Source: Anaeramoeba flamelloides
Lineage: Eukaryota; Metamonada; Anaeramoebidae
Assembly: GCA_027625915.1 (NCBI GenBank)
Contig: JANTQA010000057.1
Span: forward strand, 5,828,001 to 5,892,000
DNA length: 64,000 nt
Direction: 5' to 3'
Below are positions 1 to 10,404 of the stretch, piece after piece. Positions within the stretch are counted from its first letter, which is position 1. The number at the start of each line of letters is the position of its first letter. A program made the translations under genes and the position numbers. Below the pieces are notes generated by a model. That model worked only from the letters and a program-made list of their open reading frames with translations, searched no databases and was not told the DNA's origin.

Positions 1-76
1 TGATGTTGCCATAGAATACTTTTTAATCAATATGGCTCAACATGCTATAAGGAAAAAGGAGCTCAAAACTAAATAA
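1..76 (+). CDS. 3' end of an unrecognised gene (partial)
   Basis: An open frame enters from the left edge (codons start at base 2) and ends with TAA at 74-76, giving 24 residues that finish AQHAIRKKELKTK. The codons include GCC, CTC and AGG, which are rare in the surrounding AT-rich DNA, so this reads as the last part of a real exon. The piece is too short to name a family. Its amphipathic helix-like pattern (VAIEYFLINMAQHAI) gives no function. Confidence 0.5.
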   Translation, partial: DVAIEYFLINMAQHAIRKKELKTK

Positions 77-1669
77 CCCCTAATCACCAACACACATAAA
101 TTCATTTGGATCAAAAGACTTTAGAGTTTCTCATCATTCATTTTTAACTTTTTTATTTTTTTCTCTTCTTTTTTGTATTTCTTTATTTTTTAACATAGAC
201 TCTAAATTTTTCTTTTTTTAGACTCTTCATTTTTTTTTATTAGAAAAATAAATTAAGTTTCAAACACTCGCAAGGGCTGTGTCTATTTTAGATACTCTTT
301 GAATTGGAAGTTACAATTTTAGTCACTTCAAAATTCTCTCATTACCATATTAAATGATTTTTCATCGAACCCTTAACAGTAACAATAAAAATTCAAAATA
401 TTTGACACGGTTAAAATAGTTAAAAGAATAAAAATAATATTATTTAATTTAAATTTAGATACAATTTTGATTTTTTCAAAATATTTTAGTTTTGTTTTTT
501 TTTTTTTGTTTTCATTTCATTTTTTCAATTACCTAGTCTGTTTAGTTCGATCTAGAATTTTTTTTCCAATGATTGATTAAAAGTTAAGGCCGGGTTTTTT
601 TAAATAGATAAACTCAACTAAAATTAGTTCACTACAATTTTTTTTTGTAAAAATTTTGAAAATTTGGAGATTGTCATTAAAAAAAAAATTACCACCACAA
701 CAAAAAAGAATTCAGAAAATCATTTAAAACACTAATAAAAATTTTGGTGTGATACAATTTTATCTCTTGAGTGCCAGGATATCACATCTAAATCACACTT
801 CTTAGCATGAGTGATAAGAATTTACCACATCTGATACATATTGGCAATAAAAAAAAAATGTGCTAAATATAATATCCCATAGATATCACACTATGGAAGC
901 TCATTTTTTTATCCGAGTTGGTACACTTTTGTTGTATAACAGGGCTGTATGCCAGGTCTATTTCATTGTGATAGTGAATTGTTTTTATTAGGGGGGGGTA
1001 AATATAATTGAGTTAACTTTGATTTTAATTTTGCTCAGAATAAATTTAATATATATAACTTTTGCAAGTTTAGTAACTGTTTTTCCAATAGTAAAATTTA
1101 AATTAAATCTCACTAATAAATTATTTCAATATATTCTATCTTTGGAGTTTCCATACAAAATAAAAGTTATCAAATCTCAATTAATCTTCCAAAAAGTGTT
1201 TGAGTGAAAAAAGGATGGGAAATTCAAAAGTTGCACTTTTCATGACTTCAAAAATAAAAAAGTAAAAAAATGTGAAATAATCACTGAGAACTTTTTTGTT
1301 TTCTTCTCAAATTATAAGACTCTTCATGTTTCACAATTAAAAGGAATGTTGTCTTAGAAAATTTAATTCATCTTTCCAAAGAAAAATTAAACAAAAACTA
1401 TTCTCAAATTAAGTGAATACTGAACATGAAATTTGAAAACCCATTAAGATCGACAAAAATTTGTCTTTAAAAAAGTTTTCAGAAGCCAAAAAAGAAATAA
1501 CAAATAATTTTTTAAAAACAAAAAAATTTTTGTCATTCTTTGATGAAGTTGGCTTACCTTGAAAAACCAAAATTTAAAACAATAAAAAGCCACTAAGATC
1601 TTTGAAAGATCTTTATTCTAAAATTTCAGAAAGAAGATAGGATATTTTCATTTCTTTTTGAAAAAGAAA
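77..1669. other. AT-rich intergenic DNA
   Basis: No convincing gene. Short open frames here are AT-driven. The stretch 760-960 is less AT-rich and holds several TATCACA-type words, possibly an old repeat, but I could not pair it with another copy. Confidence 0.5.
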
Positions 1670-1723
1670 ATCACAAAAATCACAAAAATCACACAAATCA
1701 CAGAAATCACAGAAATCACAGAA
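1670..1723. repeat. 9-bp tandem repeat, six units
   Basis: Six head-to-tail copies of ATCACARAA (ATCACAAAA twice, ATCACACAA once, ATCACAGAA three times) without gaps. A simple minisatellite in intergenic DNA. Confidence 0.9.
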
Positions 1724-2103
1724 ACCTTCAGATCTCAAATTTTGACTAATTTTTTGATTTTTATTTCTTCATCAGCCAATTTAGTCACTTTGGTGTTTTA
1801 CTAATTCTAAATTCGTGATAAATCGTGATACAAGGTGTACTGAAAATAATAATAAATTGAAATTATCGTAAACTAAAAGAATTTTGTTTTAAAAATTAAA
1901 TTGATTTGATTTTCTATTAAGAGTTTTAATATAAGTGTAAAATATCACTTTTTCAGACTTGATAAAATATAATTTATTATTAAAAATACTGGTTTTTTGT
2001 TACAATTAAAAACAAAATTAGTGCCATTTTTTTTTTTTTTGGAAAGATTAAGAAGATTTAAGTTCATAGTCAGAAATAAAAATCTTTAGTCTTTGAAAAA
2101 AAA

Positions 2104-2409
2104 ATGATAACTGAACAAAAAATCATAAATAATTTGTTGAGTGAAATATCCGTTAAGAACATTATATGTTTTTTTTTTTTGTAAAATGTACTTAGCTTGT
2201 TTTTGATGAATAATTTATGGAACTAATTTCCTCATTTTCTTTTAGATTTTATTGAAAAGAAAAAGATAAAAAAAAAAGAAAAAGAAAACGAAGAAATGAA
2301 AAAAAATTTTTCAATTAAGTCAAAATATAATAAATCACGGTTTAAGGCTTTGGAAATAGGAAAATTGTTTTTGAATCTAATGTTGTCTCATCAAATGCCA
2401 ATATATTGA
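2104..2409 (+). CDS. possible small two-exon gene, 75 aa, unknown
   Basis: Exon 1 would be 2104-2167 (ATG, MITEQKIINNLLSEISVK...), with donor GTTTTT at 2168. Exon 2 would be 2246-2409 after acceptor TTTTAG, ending TGA. The joined frame is phase-consistent (228 bases, 75 residues). It has a Lys/Glu-rich middle (FIEKKKIKKKEKENEE) and a less biased tail (RFKALEIGKLFLNLMLSHQ). No family is recognised. Part of exon 2 (about 2345-2440) is also open in other frames on both strands, so the strand itself is not secure. The downstream neighbour, RPC3, would converge on it. Confidence 0.3.
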
Positions 2410-3135
2410 CTCGAACTCCAATTGTCAAAGAAAAAGTATAAAAAAATAAATTGAAAAAAAATTCTTTTGTAAAATATTTTAATAAATATTAATAGTTTTA
2501 TCAGAAAAATTCAAAAATTCTTTTTTTTTTTTTCTTCCTGAAATCCATTTTTAATGATTAGGATTTTATGAATTAATTTTTATAAAAATTTTTCAGTTCA
2601 ATAGATTGAGTAAAAAAAATGCTTTTGTTTACTTTAAAAGAAACAGTATTTAAACGAATCTTTACTAATTTCCAAATGAGAAATTAGTACAATTCCATTT
2701 AGATTTTTAAAAAAATCAAGAAGAATTATAGATCAATAGCTCTACAATTAAAAATTTTCTAAACAATTTTTTTAAAAATTATTTCTTATTCTTTCAATGG
2801 TTTTTTCGGAATCATAAAGGATTAAGTCTAAATATAAATATTTTATATTTTAAAAGAATATCTAAATAGTTGATTTTGTAAAAAGGGGTGTTCAGAAACC
2901 AATTTTGAAACACAAATAATAATTATGCCAAAAAAATTATAATTTTGGGAAAAAGGGTATTTTTCCAAAAATCTTCTAATGTAAATTTCAAATATCTCTA
3001 TTGAAATTGTTTTTTTCTTTTTCTTTGAATGGTTAATTATGTTGTTATATTTTGGATTAACTGGCAATTCGAATTAAGGGAAGAAAGCTTGAATTGATAA
3101 AAAGATGGAATTAATTAAATGAAAATTTTTCCCTT
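2410..3135. other. AT-rich intergenic DNA
   Basis: No gene recognised. A 74-codon minus-strand open frame at 2843-3067 starts at TTG and is rich in Ile/Lys/Phe. It lies where the 3' half of RPC3 would be expected but shows no RPC3 motif that I can recognise. Confidence 0.4.
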
Positions 3136-3634
3136 TTAAGGAATATTTTAATGTGAAAACTGTGAAATTGTTGATAAAAACATTCTTTAAAGAGTTCCAT
3201 AATCTCGGTTAAATTCACACACTGAGAATTTCTTTTCGAAAAAATGCATATTTTACAATTCCAACAAGTTTCACGATTGTTACCATTCTTAGATCATGCC
3301 AAAATTTGATTTTAATATTTTATAATTTCAGTTCTATGAACATAAAACAATTTCCCATAGCTATTCTAAATATTTAAAGTTACTTTTACAAGTTTGAAAT
3401 GTTTTAAAATTTGGAATTGTTCTTTTAATCTGTTTAAACTATTCAATTTTTTCAAAAGATTTATTTTGACATATATTTTTAAAATCTTTTTTTAATGGTT
3501 TTTCCGTTTTTTTGACTTTGAAATTAGAAATTAGGAATTTTTGTCCAATTTCTTTGGAATGAAAATTCTTTCTGAAAAGTGGATGAAAAACAACACAACA
3601 AAAAAACGCCCTCCAGGAGGAAATGTATTCTTAA
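3136..3634. mobile_element. TTAAGG-ended MITE, copy 1
   Basis: It is about 499 bp, bounded by TTAAGGAATA on the left and the reverse complement of TTAAGAATACA on the right. Its interior matches 54272-54796 in the same order: GTGAAAACTGTGAAAT, then TTAGATCATGC, then TTTGATTTTAATATTTTA, then TTTGAAATGTT, then GTCCAATTTCTT. The two copies are clearly diverged. There is no coding capacity. The element lies just 3' of the recognisable RPC3 sequence. Confidence 0.75.
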
Positions 3635-3743
3635 CTTTTTTAAATTCCAAAAGCCAGTATGGTAAAATAAATACAAACCAAGTTGCTAATCTGTCATACT
3701 AAAACCAATTCTAATTGGTCCAGATATTTAATTGGCAATAAAC

Positions 3744-3974
3744 CCACAAGATTTCATCTTTAATTGATTTTTTATGAATGATTTTTTTTTTTTTTTTTTT
3801 TTTTTTCTTTTTCTTTTTTGGAAAGAAAAAACAAGAAAAATTAAAAACGTATTTTTTGAAAAAGGTGTGATCCAAAAGTTTTTTAAAGATAGTCCTGGGA
3901 ATAACTCTATTGTGGTTTGTTGATTCTTTATGAGATACTTTTCAAAAACTTTTTCGTGACACTCTTTCGAGGGA
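3744..3974 (-). CDS. possible downstream part of RPC3 exon region, degraded or mis-sequenced
   Basis: Reading the minus strand from 3974 there is a long open frame (PSKECHEKVFEKYLIKNQ, then LFPGLSLKNFWITPF). A basic KRKRKK tract is then followed by a 25-base homopolymer (3782-3806). Beyond it, one frame off, comes SIKDEILW. This order of basic linker then DEILW parallels RPC3, where a charged linker precedes a conserved DxGIYW/LW segment. The frame change sits exactly at the homopolymer, so it may be an assembly length error. The junction from the preceding exon is uncertain (GTAAGT at 4039 gives a frame that stops soon; GTAGTT at 4036 with acceptor TAGAG keeps this frame). Confidence 0.35.
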
Positions 3975-3984
3975 CTCTACTTGA

Positions 3985-4015
<31 letters not shown>

Positions 4016-4039
4016 AGGAATATTTTTCAAACTACTTAC

Positions 4040-4539
4040 TATCTGAATTTTCAAGCTTTGTTAATTGTTCAGAAATGATGTTTTTTTTTGTTTCTCTTCC
4101 AACCGATAATAGGTATTCGACGATTTGTCTTTCGATTGGAGAGTCAAAGGCTTTTTTTACATACCAAATGAACTTTGGGTAACGCAATCTTAAAACAATA
4201 GAGTTTCTGAAAACTTTATATTTAACAACGGATCTTTGATTTTGTTTTTCAAAAATTAAGATCGTTGTGACAAATTGGTGATTGATCATCGTATAGACTG
4301 CTATTTTGGTTTCGTATTTGTTCAGTTTTGTACGGTTAATAATTTGTTGGATCGTGCTTGGACCATAAACCAAAAGATCTTTGCAAACAGTCTTGACTAT
4401 TTCTCCAAAAGGTGCAACAATTTCAAGACAAAGGACATCCAATAATTTGTATGCTATTTGTGAGTTTATTTGAATCCAAACCAAAATTGAATAAAAAAAA
4501 AAAAAAAAAAAAGAATAGTAAAATACTTGGAACGATCAT
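4040..4539 (-). CDS. RPC3: RNA polymerase III subunit RPC3 (RPC82/POLR3C), N-terminal part
   Basis: This subunit of the RPC3-RPC6-RPC7 initiation subcomplex of nuclear RNA polymerase III is built of winged-helix domains. Exon 1 is a 13-base microexon, 4539-4527 (M-I-V-P plus one base), and exon 2 is 4453-4040; the 73-base intron starts GTATTT and ends AATAG. The joined N-terminus is MIVPTYKLLDVLCLEIVAPF followed by GEIV, which aligns with the FGEIVEKI start of animal RPC3. The first winged helix follows (STIQQIINRTKL, then MINHQFVTT like LVQHNLVSY). Next comes LRYPKFIWYVKK, matching LRYPRYIYTTK of human RPC3, and VEYLLSVG. The exon ends with GATA|GTAAGT. About 150 residues are secure against a family length near 530. 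Only doubtful remains are visible downstream, so the gene may be truncated. Confidence 0.8.
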
Positions 4540-6999
4540 TTCAATAAGACGAGGAATTGTTCTCGGCAATTGTTGATTTTTCAAAAAGTACTAGAATTTT
4601 TTAAATTCTTGGAAAGAGCAGACTTACACATATTAAAGAGTTCAAAATCAAAACAATTTGGAACAAAAGCAAATAAAATGAAAATAAAATTCGAGATTAT
4701 CATCACAAAAATTAAGCTAAAAGTGTTGTCACTTTTTTTAATCGGTTGGCATTTGTTTTTTTGAAACACGTTTCCAATTTTGGTTGTAATTAAAAGTTCA
4801 AAATGCAATAGGTTCAATTTTGGAGTTTTTATAATTCAAACTTTTAAAAACTTGCAATTTCAACTACTTCCACTTTAGGCTTTTCTAAAAAACAGTCTCA
4901 GGTTTTTGAAAGTTAACAAATATTTAGGATTTGGTTAATTTTAAAAATTTGAAAAAAATTCAAAATGTTTTCTTTTGTTCATTATTTTTTATTGCCCCTT
5001 TGTTGGCCAATATTTTTTTCAGTAATATATTTGAATAGTTTTAAAAAATATGAAAGAATATCAGAAACTGAAATCTTTAAGATTGCCATGCTGTGGGTTC
5101 TAAGGAGTCTCGAAAGTATTTTATAGATTGTATTTTTCGGGATATTATTGAATTATTGAATTTTTTATTATAAATCACGATTTTTATAAAAAAAAAAGAA
5201 ATAAAAAATAAGTGCTGTAAGAAAAAAAAATCTGAATTATGTTGTTAATTTTAAAAAGTTTAATTGGGAGCAATTTGTAAAAATGATCAAAATTACCGAA
5301 AGTTTTAAAAGTTTATAAATTACCAAGAGAGGATTAAATCCTATTAAAATATGTATAACATTTCACTTAGATTATTCTAATGACAATCTCATTAAGACGT
5401 TTCAGGAACATTGTCTTAAAAATCAAATACTTTATTTTTAATTAAGGTTAGTTGTAAAATAAGTCAAAAGTACATTTTTAGGAAATTCTTATAATGGAAA
5501 ATACTAATATCAAAAAAAAAAAAAACTTAATATTTTATCAAAATTATTTTATGTGTAGTGTGGAGAAAGGATCTTATTATTTAAGACAAGACAATTGAAA
5601 AAATGATTAATTTCTGAATTTTCAATTTTTAATTTGAAATCTTGTTGAAATATCATTTTTTTTTTTTTAAAAAATAGTATTAAATATCAAGATTAAGGAT
5701 TTAAAAAGCTAAATTAATTGATATAAAATTCAAATTACTTAACTGGTCAATATTTATATTTCAAACGGTCATTACAACTTAAAACACCTAGGAAATGAAA
5801 AAAAAATATTTTATATTGGGTCTAGTGTCTTATTTTTATTTCTTTAACAATTGATATACAAGTTGGTTAAATTGTTCATGATGGTAAAAAAATCAATTGT
5901 TACATTTTAAAATATGTATAAGCATATAAAATTAATATTAATAATTTTTGTTACTTGTGGCATCGTAACTGTAAGTAAAATTTATTATGAGTTGATATGT
6001 TATTGAAAAATTAGTGGGGTGAATTTTCTAGGAAATTTTTACATAAAATAATAAATTTTCGTAAAAAAAATATCTAAAAAAAAAACCTTAACTATTTATG
6101 AATAATCTTTTTTAAATTTTTTCGCCTTAATTAAAGATCTATTAAAAAATTAAGAAATTCAATTTTTAATTTTTCTGAATTTGAAAAAAAAATAAATTTC
6201 CAATTATTGTAAATCTATTTTATTGTAAATCAAAATAAATAGTTTGGATCGAAAAAAAATAATAAAATAATAATCAAATAAAAGAAAAAAGTGGATTGTA
6301 TGGTAAGAATAAAGATCATGAAATATAAAATACTTGAAGTTTATGTTATATATATATACTAGTAAAAAATAAATTTAATTTTTTGAACTTTTACAAAAAA
6401 ATATAAATATTAAAATAATTAATATCCAAAAAAAAAAGACACTATATTTCAGTATTGTTAAACTTGATGTGGTTTTTTACTTTTTTATTAAATATAAGTC
6501 GATAAATCATATTCCAGTTTAAAATAAATTGGTATGTAAAACACATTTAATATAACAAACTATTTAATTTTTGATAAAATTGTAATAAATTTGTGAATTC
6601 TAATACAAATATAAATATTTCCTTAACAAGGCAGATTCTGGTTCTTGGAGATATAAAAATGATTTAAAATATGAATATGAATTTAAATTAGAATGGGTAT
6701 CAAAATTTATAATTGTTTTTTTTTTTTTTTTTTGATCTTTGTCATTTTAAATGTATATTAATTAAGTAATAATCTGGCTTAATTCAAAAGAGTTTTTTTA
6801 ATCAAAAAAAAAAAATAATAAAATCATTACTTTGTAATATCTAAAAGTTATAAAACAACCATAAATTAGACTTAATTGGAATAAATAAAATCTATTTGAA
6901 AAAAATAGTTTTATTTTGATATAAAACCAATTTGATTTGATTTAATTTAGTTTGTGGTTGTTCTATATCCCTCTATATTCCATTGCGTTAGGATTTTTT
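4540..6999. other. AT-rich intergenic DNA
   Basis: No gene recognised over 2.4 kb. Poly-A and poly-T runs are abundant. The stretch 5900-6900 is especially AT-rich. Confidence 0.5.
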
Positions 7000-7298
7000 A
7001 AGTTACTCATTGATAAAAAAATATCTCATTTTAGATAAAAAAAATAAAAAAAAAATCTTTGAGATCTCAAAAAGTTTGAATGCTAACGCCTTGAAACATG
7101 CGCAGTTGTTTTCAAAATTATTATATATAACAATTTTCTTACGAAATATGGTTATGGTTCAGGGGTTTTTTTTTTTTCTAAATAATATCTGCTCGTTTTT
7201 AATTATTATTTTTTCAAGTTCAATCTTACACCATATGTTTAATTTGTTTGGAATTTGTTTTTGGACCCTCATAAAAATTTCAAAAAAAGTTTTTATTT
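7000..7298. repeat. partial copy related to the 43005-43700 MITE
   Basis: Shared words in the same order with 43430-43660: GAGATCT, TTGTTTTCAAAATT and CCTCATAAAAATT. The flanks do not show the TTAAGG ends, so this looks like a fragment. A 98-codon open frame here is a by-product. Confidence 0.5.
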
Positions 7299-7742
7299 AC
7301 TGTTGAGAGAAAAATGATTCAAAACCAGTTTTAATAGGAAATATTAGTAAAATTGAAAATCAAATCCTATTGATAACTAGGCGAATTTTGGGTAAATCCA
7401 GGTTTAAATGTGTTAGAAGCTCATTAATCTGTGGTGTGTGTGTAGAATACTCATTTGAATGGTTGATAACTAAAGTAGATCATACTATTTTAACACAAAT
7501 CCAAGTTTTAGTAAAGTTTACTATTAATTCTGAAAATAGTAATTTTTAAATTTGATTTAGATTATAAGAGATAGGGTTTTGAAATAGTAGAATTGCATTA
7601 ATCATTGTTCTAGTAAGTAGACTATTGTTATTTTCTTTTGTTATTTCACAAACGATTGAAATTAAAAATCATTTTCAGTAAGGTTCACAATTAAAATGGT
7701 TCCAACCATTTTTCTATGTCCAACTATTTTTCTCTCAACAGT
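7299..7742. mobile_element. MITE with ACTGTTGAGAG termini
   Basis: The left end ACTGTTGAGAGAAAAAT (7299) is repeated as its reverse complement ending at 7742. The TIR is about 20 bp, with looser similarity further in (AACCAGTTTTAAT against GGAACCATTTTAAT). The interior has no coding potential. It abuts the repeat fragment on its left. Confidence 0.7.
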
Positions 7743-8781
7743 CATTTCATATTTTACTCAAAGAGATCCGTAAATTTTTTTTTTTTTTCAATTTTTATTA
7801 TTGAATTTCTCGGAAGAAAATAAGTGCATCTAACAATTTAATTGTTGGTTACATTCTACCCTTTGCATGTGGAGTAAAATGTACATGAGTTTGTAGTTCC
7901 TTAAGGTGAATAATTTAGAGAAAGAATTGTTTTTGGGACAATCATGAAAATAAAGATTTTTTCAAAAAAGTTAATTATCTGAATGGTTGTCTTAAAAAAA
8001 TAACAACCAAAATTATATAAATAGGTTTAATGATTTTAGTCTCAATTCTTTTTTGTATGGAAATTTGTACAAGTTTTGTTTTTTTGCAATTTACAGAAAG
8101 TGAACTAATGAGTGTTTTCTTGAAAGACTCATATCTTCTGTAAAGCCAGTGAGTATATATATATATAATAGTTCTATCAACCATTTGATAAAATGAATTC
8201 TTTCTTCATGAATTTGAAATTATTTGTGATAAAAAGTCAATTCGACAAGAAGTGAATCTGATACGGAAAAAGAAATAATAAAAAAATGTTGAGAAATTTT
8301 TGTTTTTCGTTCTTTAGGTTTATGATTAAAATTTTGATTGGGTTGTTTATAATTCCAAATATATAGATTGACAAAATTTCCTTTTCAAGAAAGAAAAAAA
8401 AACAAAAAATAAATAACAACTTTACAAAATAATTAATAACATAATCAAGATCACATTTTCTCATTTTATTTCAACAAAACCATATAGAAATTTATTTGTT
8501 TTTATGTTTTATTAAAACACAAAGGAATTTTTTTCCTATTTATTTTTCAAATTTGCAACAAACCCAAAAAATGCTACTTACAAATTTCAAAAATTATTTG
8601 TAAAAAAACTGAACAAAAGAAAACAAAAAATTGAAATTGAAATAAAAGCTAAAAATTATCATTTTTTGTTATTTTTTTGTTCATAAAAAAAAAAAAAAAA
8701 AAATTTTTTTTCCAATAAATTTGTCTTATCCAAACAAGAAAAGAGAAACATTACTTTTCAAAAAAACAATCAATTCACAAA
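7743..8781. other. intergenic DNA upstream of the TPR gene
   Basis: No gene. The last 100 bases before the TPR start are A-rich (AAACAAGAAAAGAGAAACA then CAATCAATTCACAAA before ATG), consistent with a short 5' untranslated region. Confidence 0.4.
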
Positions 8782-10404
8782 ATGACTGAAGGACTAGAAT
8801 TAGATCGAGGAATCAAAATACTGTATGATGGTAAATTTAAAAAGGCTGAAAGGATTTTCAAAGAGCTGCTAAGGTTTGATTCTGCAAATGTGGAAGGGTT
8901 CTACAACCGAGGCATTTCCTATTGCTACCAAAACAAACCTGACAAGGCACTCAAGGACTTTACAAAGGTACTCGAGCTTACCCCAAAGCATACGAAGGCC
9001 GCGCTCGCCCGTGGCAATCTGTATAATTCGCAAGGGGAGTGGGAGAAGGCGATCGACGACTACACACGTGTCCTAAAGATCAAGCCCAAGAAATACGAGC
9101 CACTTTACAACCGTGCCATTTTGAACCGCAAATTGAAGAACTACGATCAGTCGTTGACCGACTACAATCGGCTCATCAAATTCAACAAGGGCGATTCGAG
9201 CGTCTTCTACAACCGTGGCGTTGTGCACTATTTGAAAAAGGAATTGAAGAAGGCATTTAAGGACTTCTCGAGGGCGTTTGACTTGAACAGGAACTGCTCG
9301 GAGGCCCTGTTCAACCGCTCAAAGGTCTTTGTCGATCGCAACTTGCCCGTCAAGGCGATCAAGGACCTGACGAAGGCGATCAAAATCAAACGCAACTACT
9401 GGCAGGCATACTATTCGCGTGGCATTCTGTGGGTCTCCAAGGGCAAGTACGCGAAGGCCGTTGAGGATTTCAAAAGGTGCATCCAGATCAACCCACAGTT
9501 TATCGAGGGGCTCTACAATTTGGCCGTTGCCCACTTCCAAAACGGGGAGATCGAGCAGTCCACGCGTAGCTTTTTCGAGGTGCTCGAGCTTGATCCGAAC
9601 CACGTCAACTCCTGCTTTAACCTGGGTGTCGTCGCGCGAGCCACCAAGAACTACCAACAGGCCGTGGAGCACTTCAGCAAGGCCATTGCCCTGGGCCACT
9701 CCGAGGGCTACTACAACCGGGGCATCGCGCTCAGATACTTGAAAAAATATGAGGATTCCATCAGCGACCTCTCAAGGGCGATCCGCAATGACAAGGGCAA
9801 CGCAATGATCTATTACAACCGCGGTATTGTCTATGCCCGGATGGAGCAATACTCCGACTCCATCAAGGACTACAACACCTCTCTGGAGATGGAGCCAAAC
9901 AATTTGGACGCACTCTTTAACCGAGCAAACTCCTTTAGAAAGCTTGAAAAATATGACAAGGCCATCGAGGATTACTCCAAACTGATCCAGCGAGACCCCA
10001 AAAATGCCAATGCCTACAACAACCGCGCAATCGTTTGGAACGCTAAGGGCAATTTCGAGCACGCGATACACGACTATTCCAGGGCCATAAAAATAAATTC
10101 CAAAAAACCAGACTATTACTACAATAGAGCCATCACCCACAAAAGCGATAAAAATTATTCCAAGGCAAAAAAGGATTTCGAAACAGTTTTGAAATTAAAC
10201 CCAAAGCATTCCTTCGCTAAAAAAAATCTCAACGAATTAGAAAAGTTTTTAAAGACAAAGAGAAAACTCAAATCTTCAAAATCTGCCAAATCCAAATCGA
10301 AAAAAAAGGACAAACATAACGACAAACACAAACACAAGGATAAATATAGAGATAAACATAAAAATAAACACAAGTCAAAATCTTCCAGTAAAAAAAAGAA
10401 ATAA
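8782..10404 (+). CDS. tetratricopeptide-repeat protein, 14 TPRs with Lys-rich tail
   Basis: A single exon of 540 codons from ATG to TAA. From residue 3 to about 476 it is an unbroken run of 14 TPR units of 33-34 residues. Most carry the signature (F/Y)YNRG at the first helix and a closing (I/L)..(D/N)P.. turn, for example EGFYNRGISYCYQNKPDKAL then FTKVLELTPKH. Units 9 and 10 are one residue short. The remaining tail of about 60 residues is almost all Lys, His, Asp and Ser (KSKSKKKDKHNDKHKHKDKY), disordered, and possibly a nuclear signal or RNA/acid-binding tail. Such arrays are protein-binding superhelices; the partner cannot be read from sequence. Codons in the middle (8900-9900) are rich in G/C-ending triplets, unlike every neighbour, and revert to AT-rich at both ends. 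Confidence 0.93.
   Translation: MTEGLELDRGIKILYDGKFKKAERIFKELLRFDSANVEGFYNRGISYCYQNKPDKALKDFTKVLELTPKHTKAALARGNLYNSQGEWEKAIDDYTRVLKIKPKKYEPLYNRAILNRKLKNYDQSLTDYNRLIKFNKGDSSVFYNRGVVHYLKKELKKAFKDFSRAFDLNRNCSEALFNRSKVFVDRNLPVKAIKDLTKAIKIKRNYWQAYYSRGILWVSKGKYAKAVEDFKRCIQINPQFIEGLYNLAVAHFQNGEIEQSTRSFFEVLELDPNHVNSCFNLGVVARATKNYQQAVEHFSKAIALGHSEGYYNRGIALRYLKKYEDSISDLSRAIRNDKGNAMIYYNRGIVYARMEQYSDSIKDYNTSLEMEPNNLDALFNRANSFRKLEKYDKAIEDYSKLIQRDPKNANAYNNRAIVWNAKGNFEHAIHDYSRAIKINSKKPDYYYNRAITHKSDKNYSKAKKDFETVLKLNPKHSFAKKNLNELEKFLKTKRKLKSSKSAKSKSKKKDKHNDKHKHKDKYRDKHKNKHKSKSSSKKKK

Noticed and set aside
9319-10140. Minus-strand frames of 122-126 codons inside the TPR gene
   Set aside because: GC-rich codon usage of the TPR gene lowers stop density on the other strand; there is no domain and the TPR frame is beyond doubt.
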